Shown: in pieces, positions 1 through 10,600 of the stretch
Numbering within the stretch: the first letter of the stretch is position 1
Layout of the letters: each line of letters opens with the position of its first letter
Assembly (NCBI RefSeq): GCF_037325665.1
Contig: NC_090260.1
Location: 34,885,906 to 34,949,905, forward strand
Length of the DNA: 64,000 nt
Direction of reading: 5' to 3'
DNA from: Littorina saxatilis
Lineage: Eukaryota; Mollusca; Gastropoda; Littorinimorpha; Littorinidae
Made by a program: the position numbers and the translations under genes
The notes under the pieces: generated by a model
What the model was told of the DNA's origin: nothing
Database searches by the model: none
Seen by the model: the letters and a program-made list of their open reading frames with translations, nothing else

Positions 1-1949
1 ACATGGTCCAACCTTGCATGGTCCAACCTTGCATGGTCCAATCTTACATGGTCCAACCTTACATGGTCCAACCTTACATGGTCCAATCTTACATGGTCCA
101 ACCTTACATGGTCCAACCTTACATGGTCCAATCTTACATGGTCCAATCTTGCATGGTCCAATCTTACATGGTCCAACCTTGCATGGTCCAACCTTACATG
201 GTCCAACCTTACATGGTCCAACCTTACATGGTCCAATCTTACATGGTCCAACCTTACATGGTCCAACCTTACATGGTCCAATCTTACATGGTCCAATCTT
301 ACATGGTCCAACCTTACATGGTTCAACCTTACATGGTCCAATCTTACATGGTCCAATCTTGCATGGTCCAATCTTACATGGTCCAACCTTGCATGGTCCA
401 ACCTTGCATGGTCCAATCTTACATGGTCCAACCTTACATGGTCCAACCTTACATGGTCCAACCTTACATGGTCCAATCTTACATGGTCCAACCTTACATG
501 GTCCAACCTTACATGGTCCAATCTTACATGGTCCAATCTTGCATGGTCCAATCTTGCATGGTCCAACCTTGCATGGTCCAATCTTACATGGTCCAACCTT
601 ACATGGTCCAACCTTACATGGTCCAACCTTACATGGTCCAATCTTACATGGTCCAACCTTACATGGTCCAACCTTGCATGGTCCAATCTTACATGGTCCA
701 ATAATATATATGGACCATGTAAGATTGGACCATGTAAGGTTGGACCATGTAAGATTGGACCATGTAAGGTTGGACCATGCAAGATTGGACCATGTAAGGT
801 TGGACCATGTAAGATTGGACCATGCAAGGTTGGACCATGTAAGGTTGGACCATGTAAGATTGGACCATGCAAGGTTGGACCATGCAAGGTTGGACCATGT
901 AAGATTGGACCATGCAAGATTGGACCATGTAAGATTGGACCATGTAAGGTTGAACCATGTAAGGTTGGACCATGTAAGGTTGGACCATGTAAGATTGGAC
1001 CATGTAAGGTTGGACCATGTAAGGTTGGACCATGTAAGATTGGACCATGTAAGGTTGGACCATGTAAGGTTGGACCATGTAAGGTTGGACCATGCAAGGT
1101 TGGACCATGTAAGATTGGACCATGCAAGATTGGACCATGTAAGATTGGACCATGTAAGGTTGGACCATGTAAGGTTGGACCATGTAAGATTGGACCATGT
1201 AAGGTTGGACCATGTAAGGTTGGACCATGTAAGATTGGACCATGCAAGGTTGGACCATGCAAGGTTGGACCATGTAAGATTGGACCATGCAAGATTGGAC
1301 CATGTAAGATTGGACCATGTAAGGTTGAACCATGTAAGGTTGGACCATGTAAGATTGGACCATGTAAGATTGGACCATGTAAGGTTGGACCATGTAAGGT
1401 TGGACCATGTAAGATTGGACCATGTAAGGTTGGACCATGCAAGATTGGACCATGTAAGATTGGACCATGTAAGGTTGGACCATGTAAGGTTGGACCATGT
1501 AAGGTTGGACCATGTAAGATTGGACCATGTAAGATTGGACCATGTAAGGTTGGACCATGTAAGGTTGGACCATGTAAGATTGGACCATGTAAGGTTGGAC
1601 CATGTAAGATTGGACCATGCAAGGTTGGACCATGCAAGGTTGGACCATGTAAGATTGGACCATGCAAGATTGGACCATGTAAGATTGGACCATGTAAGGT
1701 TGGACCATGTAAGGTTGGACCATGTAAGATTGGACCATGTAAGATTGGACCATGCAAGGTTGGACCATGCAAGGTTGGACCATGTAAGATTGGACCATGC
1801 AAGATTGGACCATGTAAGATTGGACCATGTAAGGTTGAACCATGTAAGGTTGGACCATGTAAGATTGGACCATGTAAGATTGGACCATGTAAGGTTGGAC
1901 CATGTAAGGTTGGACCATGTAAGATTGGACCATGTAAGATTGGACCATG
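1..1949. repeat. 15-bp satellite in two inverted arms
   Basis: The unit is ACATGGTCCAACCTT. It varies at two main positions: A or G at the first base and C or T in AACCTT/AATCTT. Units 1-700 run in one orientation. After a 10-bp AT spacer (701-710) the array continues to about 1949 as the reverse complement, so the whole block is a giant inverted repeat. A rare variant (TTGAACC) recurs at 951, 1326 and 1836, that is 25 and 34 units apart, which suggests a higher-order structure. Because 15 is a multiple of three and the unit has no stop in several frames, very long open frames occur on both strands. These are artefacts of the period, not genes. The left edge of the window cuts the array. Confidence 0.97.
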
Positions 1950-2129
1950 CGTGACCCAACATGTTTTAAAATCGTCACCACGAGTTTTCGTCACACTCAA
2001 CAATGGGACTTTAATTAGTGTACAGATGCTAGTTGTCTGATTGGTCAGTTTGAGAATCAACAGAGCTCTCGTGGATCCACGGAAACACGTGGAAAAAAAC
2101 AACAAGAGAAAAAACGGCTTCGCGATGCG

Positions 2130-2745
2130 CTAAACAATGAATTGTTTACGGTATATAATATTTTATTTACGGTATATAATGTATTATTTACCAAATCATG
2201 AATTATATAGCGGAAACCTATTATATAGCTATATAAAGCATTATTTAGTGTAATAATACTATTTCAAGGCAAAAACAGTAAATAATAAATTATTTATCTA
2301 AATAATAAATTATTTATCTAAATAATAAATTATTTATCTAAATAATATTTTATTTAGATAAATAATATTTTATTTAGATAAATAATATTTTATTTACATA
2401 TAATATTTTATTTATCTAAATAATATTTTATTTAGATAAATAATATTTTATTTATCTAAATAATATTTTATTTATTTAAATAACACTTTATTTACATATA
2501 ATATATTGTTTAGAGAAAACGCGTAATTATTTATAAATAATGAGTTATTTACAAACACAATCTCTTATTTATGCTAAACAATGCATTATTTAGTGCTCTG
2601 GGCTCTCTTTTTTCTGTATCTGTAAATAATGCATTGTTTAATTTAAACAATGCATTATTTAGCTAAATAATGCATGATATAGCTAAATAAAGCATTGTTT
2701 AGCTAAATAACGCGTTATTTAGCTAAATAATGTGTTATTTAGACA
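2130..2745. repeat. AT-rich block of short palindromic repeats
   Basis: Units such as AATAATAAATTATTTATCTA and TTATTTAGCTAAATAATGCA are repeated with alternating orientation. Many units are themselves palindromic around TTTAGCTAAA, TTTATCTAAATAA or ATGCAT. No gene is visible. 1950-2129 and 2746-2975 are non-repetitive and I see nothing in them. Confidence 0.85.
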
Positions 2746-2975
2746 TCAAGAGCTAAAAGGGACTTTTGCACCATTCGGATTGCCATAAACCCCTGCCCGA
2801 TTTTTCCTGCAGATTAGGACTTAGGTTTTGTTTTTGGAGAGTAAGTTAGGTTGCCAGGGTACCTACGGGTCATGCCCGATTTTTCAGCAGTTTAAGGATT
2901 TAGATTTTATTTGTTAGTATAGAAGAAGAGACTGTATTTAAAGCCAACCTAGATTCTTTATAGATATATTTTCTA

Positions 2976-3001
2976 CTAGAGGAATACCCGGCTTTGCCGG
3001 G
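2976..3001 (-). mobile_element. Helitron-like 3' terminus (candidate)
   Basis: Read on the minus strand this is a perfect short hairpin (CCCGGCAAAGCCGGG), then TATTCCTCTAG, then a host T. A hairpin followed about 10 bases later by CTAG and then T is the known signature of a Helitron 3' end. The matching 5' end (A followed by TC) was not located, so the extent of the element is unknown. Confidence 0.5.
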
Positions 3002-3039
3002 GTGAATCGCGAGACAGAGACAGACAGCGTGGCGGTTCA

Positions 3040-3209
3040 CCACAATCATCTTTGAAGGCGAAGTCCTCTCAAACGGGATTGAGAATTTTAGAGCTTATTT
3101 CTAAGCCCTATATTATCTGTTATGGTTTCTCAAATGCCAGACAAAAGCCGCCAGACCCCATCACAAACAGAACTCTACAATCCACAGGTGTTGCCTCCAC
3201 ACACACACA

Positions 3210-3262
<53 letters not shown>

Positions 3263-3530
3263 GCCGTATCTATCTATCTATATATATATATATATAAATA
3301 TATAGAGATAGATGACAGTGGATTTTTCGATAAATAGATTCGACCTTTGCACTTTTACAGTGAGGACAACTTACGGGTACATGCAAGGAAAGCCCACAAC
3401 TTCTAAGGCGAACAACTCTGCAGAGTCTGCTGTGAAGGGCGACGGTAGTCTCCCTGTCACACTCGACCCCCTTTGAATGAACTTTGTCCCCAAAGTTCCG
3501 AACCATGGACCCGCCAAGCTCAGATCCCTC
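3040..3530 (+). repeat. Interspersed element, copy A, with CA and TA microsatellites
   Basis: First of three copies of one repeat family. In order it holds CTTTGAAGGCGAAGTCC, a segment ending CACAGGTGTTGCC, a (CA)n tract (3201-3259), a CTAT/TA tract (3270-3305), then GACAGTGGATTTTTCG and a unique-looking stretch to about 3530. The same arms recur inverted at 5036-5466. Open frames across the CA tract are microsatellite artefacts. Confidence 0.8.
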
Positions 3531-3634
3531 CCAGGTGGAATGGGAACAGCAGGAAAATGATTCAGTGGCCTGAACATTTCATGTCGAGTCCCATCGCTGT
3601 CGACGACGCCAAATGTAACCGAGTGCCGAAACAC

Positions 3635-4508
3635 CACAATCACCTTTGAAGGCGAAGTCCACTCAAACGGGAGTGAGAATAACTGTTATGGCTTCTCAAA
3701 GGAAGGCCTGAACATACAGACACATGATGATGATAAAATCGTTTATTTAACGTCACTCTGTAAAAACATTGGCGACATTTGTCTTAGATTAAGAACACAC
3801 ACAGGCACGCACACAAACTTTCCCTTTATCCCTTTCCCTTTCCCCCCGCACACTCTCGCTCATCTAATTAAAAATGGTGTTAAGAGATACTTGGATATAA
3901 AATGGTATTTTTAAACGTTCTGATAAAAATATATAGTAGCTGTATGAGAAGCAATGGCGTCAGCCGCAGCAATGTCTCTTCATATCCAGGGACCAAGTGG
4001 GTGCGTGTGCATAAGTCCAGCGATAAGTTTGGGACCTTGCCATCCAAGGTCTTTATTAAAACTTAAAAGATAGCTTAATTTTTCCTTTGAGGTATTTGGC
4101 AGGATATTTCTATTTGAGTTTATAAACTGAGTCAGGGGTTGAAAGTGGCATGAGTTCAAATCACACTCCAAAGTCAAATGAGCAATGGTGAGGTCTGATT
4201 GACAGGTGCATTTAAGCTCTAGAAATTGGTAGTTCCCAGCTTCTGCCCTTAGGCGGTTAATCCTTTTTATTACACGTGGGCATGCATTATAGGTGTTCAT
4301 TTGTTTTGATGGGGCTTCCCGAATGAGCCAGCCAGAGCTTATAGCCGTGTGCATATATTTGTTCCTCCATTCTCTCCAGAGAAGAGAGTCTGTAAGGCTA
4401 CTGATCTCAGAAGCAGACAATGGCAGGTCTACCTCGGAGGCGCCTATACAGACACACCAAAGCCGCCAGACCACATCACAAACAGAACTCTACAATCCAC
4501 AGGTGTTG

Positions 4509-4547
<39 letters not shown>

Positions 4548-4690
4548 AAGCCGTATATATATATGTATATCTATATCTATAAATATATAGAGATAGATGA
4601 CAGTGTATTTTTCGCGTGGCTATAAATTGATTCGACCTTTTCACTTTTACAGTAAGGACAACTTACGGGTGCAATGAAAGCGTTCTGGAC
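3635..4690 (+). repeat. Interspersed element, copy B, split by a LINE
   Basis: Same family and orientation as the copy at 3040. It starts with CTTTGAAGGCGAAGTCC, is interrupted at 3725-4445 by a LINE 3' end, and resumes with CCAAAGCCGCCAGACC, a (CA)n tract near 4509-4545 and a TA/CTAT tract near 4555-4600. It diverges from copy A after about 4690. Confidence 0.8.
3725..4445 (-). mobile_element. 5'-truncated LINE (non-LTR retrotransposon) 3' end
   Basis: An 11-bp direct repeat ATACAGACACA flanks the insert at 3714-3724 and 4446-4456. The undisturbed sequence in copy C lacks the insert, which confirms the target. On the minus strand 4445-3980 encodes the C-terminal part of an ORF2-like protein. 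It has a CTCQ...H...C arrangement (KCTCQSDLTIAHLTLEC), similar to the cysteine/histidine segment that follows the RNase H or RT domain in many metazoan LINEs, and it ends in HPLGPWI then stop. The 3' UTR runs to a short ATCATCATCA tail. The LINE clade is not determinable from this fragment. Confidence 0.8.
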
Positions 4691-4956
4691 AGTGCAGTGA
4701 CATTCTAAAAATAGTAACGTAGTAACGGGAATATGGATTGACGCCACACGAAGGAAGGGAGATAAACGCTGAAAACACTGGAGATGATAAGGAAGAGTTA
4801 CTGGGAATGGATCCAGAGAAAAACCAAAATCGGTTCAGCGCTGCGCGCTGAGAGCACGTGTTGAAATATTTCATCGAGCAGGTTGTGTCCGGGGTCTACC
4901 TGAATATGCCCACCGAATTTGAAACAGATCCATCGAGAACCTTGGGCGTGCATCGC

Positions 4957-5034
<78 letters not shown>

Positions 5035-5035
5035 G
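4691..5035. repeat. Spacer with long (CA)n tract
   Basis: 4691-4955 is unique-looking sequence with no convincing gene. 4960-5032 is an uninterrupted (CA)n tract of about 36 repeats. Open frames reading poly-TH or poly-CV through it are artefacts. Confidence 0.8.
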
Positions 5036-5286
5036 CTTGGCGGGTCCATGGTTCGGAACTTTGGGGACAAAGTTCATTCAAAGGGGGTCGAGTGTGACAG
5101 GGAGACTACCGTCGCCCTTCACAGCAGACTCTGCAGAGTTGTTCGCCTTAGAAGTTGTGGGCTTTCCTTGCATGTACCCGTAAGTTGTCCTCACTGTAAA
5201 AGTGCAAAGGTCGAATCTATTTATCGAAAAATCCACTGTCATCTATCTCTATAATATATTTATATAGATAGATAGATAGATATGGC

Positions 5287-5350
<64 letters not shown>

Positions 5351-5466
5351 AGGCAACACCTGTGGATTGTAGAGTTCTGTTTGTGATGGGGTCTGGCGGC
5401 TTTTGTCTGTCTGTATGTTCTGGCATTTGAGAAACCATAACAGATAATATAGGGCTTAGAAATAAG
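5036..5466 (-). repeat. Interspersed element, copy C, inverted
   Basis: Inverted counterpart of copy A (3096-3530), near-identical outside the microsatellites. It contains (GT)n at 5291-5349 and the sequence that shows the uninterrupted LINE target (ACATACAGACAGAC on the minus strand). Copies A and C together form a large inverted repeat of about 430-bp arms around a 1.5-kb centre. Confidence 0.85.
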
Positions 5467-6423
5467 CCACCGGATTGTGAGTTCAACATTACCAACACAA
5501 TAATACATACAAATTTGAGAAGTAGATGTCATTTTCTTATTTTGTCTTTTGCAATTTCCGATGCTAATAATAGACCTCAAATTGGAATGTCAACCAGAGA
5601 AGATTGTACACGAAATTGTTTCAGTTTCACACAAAAAAGATATCAGTAGAAAAGACTGACAGTGACAGCGCTTTGTCGGCCGAATTATTAATAGCCCAGC
5701 TTGACGACACTGACGCACAATCAAAATGAATGATGATAATGGGTCAAATCATATGAAAAGAAACCAGATACTGACAAAACCAACCCATTAATTCATACAG
5801 ACGAATCACTCACAACAGTCGAAGACAGTTTACTGTGCCGAAACAGCCTTGTGGTACCGATGAACTATCGGGGAACCAGTATTCACAATTTGTGCCATTT
5901 GCGAATCGTTCAATTTGAAGGGATTTCCAAGATGGAGGTCGTATGCATTTCGATGAATATTTTCATCTTCAACGTTAGCTTTTCCGTGTAAGTAGTTTGT
6001 GACACAGAGGAGAAATTATTTGTTGTTGTATGGAATGTTGATCTTATGCTAGACAGTAGCTTACTCGTTCTTGATGTAACATTCTAAAATCACAGTGCAA
6101 ATGATAGATGGATTTTGGATGCTATCTTAGCAAAGGATTTTTGAAAGAATGGCAGAGAAAGAAAGGGACTGCTGTGACATTTATGTGGAAATCCTCCAAC
6201 ATTCTTCGAGTTGTTGGTTTCGATCAAGTTGTACTATTGTGTTTTTATTCGTTGTAACCAGTTTCTAGTCACATGTAAAGTTTTCATTGGATAATCAGGT
6301 TGACAAAAATTTAAAACTAAAGAAAATAGAGCTTGGAAATGGAAGCAATAATTGTAGAAGGATTAGCTGGAAGTTAAAAACAGATTTCATTAGTTTTAAT
6401 AAAAACAATTGTCTTTCCTTTTT
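5467..6423. other. Intergenic, nothing recognised
   Basis: AT-rich, low-complexity-free sequence with no long open frame, no paired terminal repeats and no RNA gene that I can see. Confidence 0.6.
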
Positions 6424-7266
6424 ACATTTAGTCAAGTTTTGACTAAATGTTTTAACATAGAGGGGGAATCGAGACGAGGGTCGTGGTGTATGATTGTGTG
6501 TGTGTGTGTGTGTGTCTGTCTGTCTGTGCGTGTGTGTGTGTAGAGTGATTCAGACCAAACTACTGGACCGATCTTTATGAAATTTGACATGAGAGTTCCT
6601 GGGAATGATATCCCCGGACTTTTTTTTTCTTTTTTGCGATAAATACTTTTGATGACGTCATATCCGGCTTTTTGTAAAAGTTGAGGTGGCACTGTCACAC
6701 CCTCATTTTTCAATCAAATTGATTGACATTTTTTGTAAAGCAATCTTCAACGAAGGCCGGACTTCGGTATTGCATTTCAGCTTGGTGGCTTGAAAATTAA
6801 TTAATGACTTTAATTAATTAAAGGTCATTAAAAATCTGAAAATTGTAATAATTTTTTTTTATATAAAACGATCCAAATTTACGTTCATCTTATTCTACAT
6901 CATTTCCTGATTCCAAAAACATATAAATATGTTATATTTGGATTAAAAACAAGCTCTGAAAATTAAAAATATAAAAATTATGATCAAAATTAAATTTCCG
7001 AAATCGATATAAAAACAATTTCATCTTATTCCTTGTCGGTTCCTGATTCCAAAAACATATGATATGTTTGGATTAAAAACACGCTCAGAAAGTTAAAACG
7101 AACAGAGGTACAGAAAAGCGTGCTATGCAGCACAGCGAAACCACTACCGCGCTGAACAGGCTCGTCAGTTCCACTCCGTTATGCACAAGCGGCGGACTAC
7201 GGTCATTGTGAAAAAAATGCAGTGCGTTCAGTTTCATTCTGTGAGTTCCACAGCTTGACTAAATGT
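6424..7266. mobile_element. Non-autonomous element ended by TTGACTAAATGT
   Basis: The left end is a near-perfect hairpin (ACATTTAGTCAA then TTGACTAAATGT, 6424-6450). The right end (7255-7266) repeats TTGACTAAATGT. Between them are (GT)n tracts, AT-rich sequence, and conserved-looking blocks including GAAGGCCGGACTTCGGTATT and CAGTGCGTTCAGTTTCA. A diverged copy with the same block order lies at 42420-43130. No coding capacity is seen. Class unknown; a MITE-like or retroposon origin is possible. Confidence 0.65.
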
Positions 7267-7551
7267 AGTAATTTCGCCTTTCGCGACTTGTTTTCTGTTC
7301 TGAATGAATGTTTGCACCTTTGATTTTGAGGAGTAATTGTTCAAAATGTCTTTGATTACATTACCCCAACACTGATCCTGTTTCCTAACTTCTTGGATTT
7401 CTTGATTGACATAGCCTATATGATGAAAACAAAAACATTGAAAAGCCACTTAATGATGTTTTTGTTTTTTTAATTGGATTTTTTCTCCTTCTAGTTTTAC
7501 TTCTTCTTCTCCTGTGGATGGTGATGGTAAAAACATTGATTTCTTTTTCAG

Positions 7552-7606
7552 GTCAGTGTAGCATTTTGCACAAACGCTGACAGACGCCTGCCTGACACTG
7601 TACAAA
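7552..7606 (+). promoter_or_regulatory. 5' UTR part of the zinc-finger gene's first coding exon
   Basis: A good acceptor (pyrimidine-rich TTTCTTTTTCAG) ends at 7551. An upstream non-coding exon and the promoter are therefore expected to the left, in or beyond the repeat at 6424-7266. I could not locate them. Confidence 0.5.
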
Positions 7607-10600
7607 ATGGAGACCATGGACACAGAAGAAGAAGTCCTGAAGAATGCCATCAAGTCCGAAAGAAGCGCTCTACAGGCAGAGCTTGAGGCCATGAAGGCAG
7701 AGCGACTGGCGTATGCTGCAGAGCTTGCGCAGCTTCGCCAGGAGAGAGCGGCACTGCAGGCAGAAAAAGAACAAATCCGTGCTGAAAAAGAAGCCATGGA
7801 AACTGAGAGAAAAGCGCTCAGGCTCGCAGAGGAGATTACTGAAAAGGTCAAGAGAAGAACTGGCATCAGTTATGATGTGAGTAAGAAAGAGAAAGGAGTG
7901 TTAAGGGGCATGAAAAATGGATCAGGAAGCAGACTCTTCAACCAGCACAAAGTGTTGCCCAAGAAGCGGAGCTCTGGTACACACAGTAAGTCAGTTGGAG
8001 ATGTTGGCTCTGACAATGGGAACATTGAAGGGGATGCAAACTGGAGCCAAGGCCCAAGGACACGGACAAGAAGACAAACACTTCACCAGCCAGCAGTTTT
8101 ACTGAGCACAGAAGAAGGCTTAATCATGCAAAGGCCCATCACAAAAACCAGAGGAACACGCACGAGAAAGACTTCTACATGTAGCACAGGAAGAAATGGA
8201 AATCAGCAGGCAACGGTTAAAAAGCACACACAACCAGTCCAGAAAAAGAAGGTACAGTTATTGGAGCTGGATGATACAGACAGTGAGGATATGGGAGGGG
8301 TGACCTTCCCAGAGGCAGGGGAAGAGGATGGTGCAGCTGACTGTGACAACAAAGTGGGCAAGTCTGCAGAATCAGATGACAGTGACAACAAAGGAGAGGA
8401 CCTGGAAGGCCTAGAAGTCAGGTTTGATGGAGCGGCCATATTGGCTGCTCTGCCAGGCCACATATCCACAAATGGGGACGATGGAACCGACCCCAACAAA
8501 GCTATGCAGGTTGCTGTATCGTTTTAATTGTATTTTGTTTCATACAAATTGATATTGGCCTGCAAGGATGTAAGCAACTAAAGTTCAGTTACACAACCCC
8601 CTGCGGGTTAGGGGGAAGAATTTACCCGATGCTCCCCAGAGAGGCAACTAACGGATTCTGTTTCTCTTTTTACCATTAAGTGTTTCTTGTATAGAATATA
8701 CACTGTAGTCAATTTTTGTAAAGATTTTAGTCAAGCAGTATGTAAGAAATGTTAAGTCCTTTGTACTGGAAACTTGCATTCTCCCAGTAAGGTAATACAT
8801 TGTACTACGTTGCAAGCCCCTGGAGCAAATTTTTGATTAGTGCTTTTGTGAACAAGAAAAATTGACAAGTGGCTCTATCCCATCTCCCCCCTTTCCCCGT
8901 CGCGATATAATCTTCGTGGTTGAAAACGACGTTAAACACCAAGAATTCAGTTACACACTACAGTGGTACGGGGGGAGAGAGAGACACATACTCAAAACAG
9001 ATAAAAGAAAGCAAGAGAGATCCCAGGGAGGGATTGATGTCACGGTTCATTTACGTTAAAGCATCTTGACGTCGTCTGCTTGCTAGTTTCTTATCTTCAC
9101 AGGCATTATGAAAGCATCGTGGTTATGAGCACACACCCTGTTAGCTATGGTACTGGAGTTCTGGTCCTTGATCCTTTTCTAAACTTCCGGTGCGGCACGA
9201 CGCGATAAGTTTTCTGCTTTTTTCTCAAAGTATACTCTGTTTTACACCCTGTAAGCCTTCGATGCAGTTGTAGACATAAGTCAGGTAATACCTCACCAAG
9301 TTGTATGGTGTCTGAGGCTGTCGTTGTGGCACAAACTTGCAATGAAATCTTCGATCGGGAGGTAACGTCCCAGGTCTTCTTAGATTTGATGTGGTAATGT
9401 CCTTGATGTTTACCTTTCGGGAGCATTATCGTCCGTTTTCTATACATATTTTACAGTCTAACACATTCACGCATTAAGTCAGCTGCTCTTCCCACCTTTC
9501 TTATCAACAGAAGGTCCATGCTCCGTGCTCAGACGTCAGTAGTCACTCCATTCATTGTCCTATGTATTCATGGGTAACGTCCTTGTCTTTTTCGCCAAGC
9601 AAGGCACAAAAGATAACGTCCTTGTTCATTTTTGGCGAGAACAATTGCATTACTGTTTTGGCCAGTTTACAGTTGATTGATCTGTTCTAAATTCCCAACA
9701 GCGATATGCACATGATGTCAGTTGAAAAAAAGATAAAGTAGAGAAAACAATGAAAATTTTGTGCATTGTTTTTGCAGACTAGGAGGGGGGATTGAGCCTA
9801 CATTTGTTTGATTCAAACAAAATGTTAATGGTGTGCGAGGTGATGCTTGTTTCAGATGGCGGATTTGTCTGTGGAAACGCTAGATGGCAGTGTCTTAAAC
9901 GTTTCGGAGGTCGTGGTGGAAGCAACTGCACCTGGTCCATCTGTGGATCCGACGCCTGTGGATCCGGGAAACCCGACCCACACTTCCACCCCTCACAAAA
10001 AGCTCCCGTGATCCAGTGTGACAACAGACCTTGTTTTTTTAGACGGGCTGCAGCTAAATTGTTTTTTTTCTTCTTCTTCTTCTTCTTCTTCTTCTTCTTC
10101 TTCTTCTTCTTCTTCTTCTTCTTCTTCTTCTTCTTCTTCTTCTTCTTCTTCTTCTTCTTCTTTTTCTCTGGGTCTTGCGGTTTCATGTTTGAATAACTTG
10201 CTTACTAGCACTTGTTTTCCTGTAGCATGATCAATTGTTAACTGACGGAACTTGAGTGGTTTGTCAGAATGCGTTGACTCAAGGTGCTCTTTAGTGGCGC
10301 GGAGTGAGTCAAATTTAGCTTCACAGTGATAACACCTGAAGTCCATCAGCTGAAACAAGGAACAACGAATTCATAACGGAGAAATACTCATGCTATTGTG
10401 TATTGTAGGGGAAGGGGTATTCAGTTTGAATGCCACCCTTTGAACTGCTTCATGATGAAATGCGAAAACACCCCAAAACACGTTAGTAGACTTGAGGAAA
10501 CACTTGTAGTACCCCTAGAAGCAATTCAACGCTTGAGAGATTTTAGAACACATATATATCAACTGTAAACTGGCCAAAACAGTGTTGCAATTGTTCTTTC

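Noticed and set aside
3-1981. Open frames of 233, 646 and 430 residues on both strands
   Set aside because: They are the 15-bp satellite read in stop-free frames. There is no non-repeat sequence, start context or splice structure.
9857-10008. MADLSVETLDG... as a coding exon of the zinc-finger gene
   Set aside because: It lies inside a transposon and has a poor donor. Skipping it gives perfect phase between 8509 and 11968.
10018-10196. Poly-Ser, poly-Phe, poly-Glu proteins
   Set aside because: They are translations of the (TTC)n tract.
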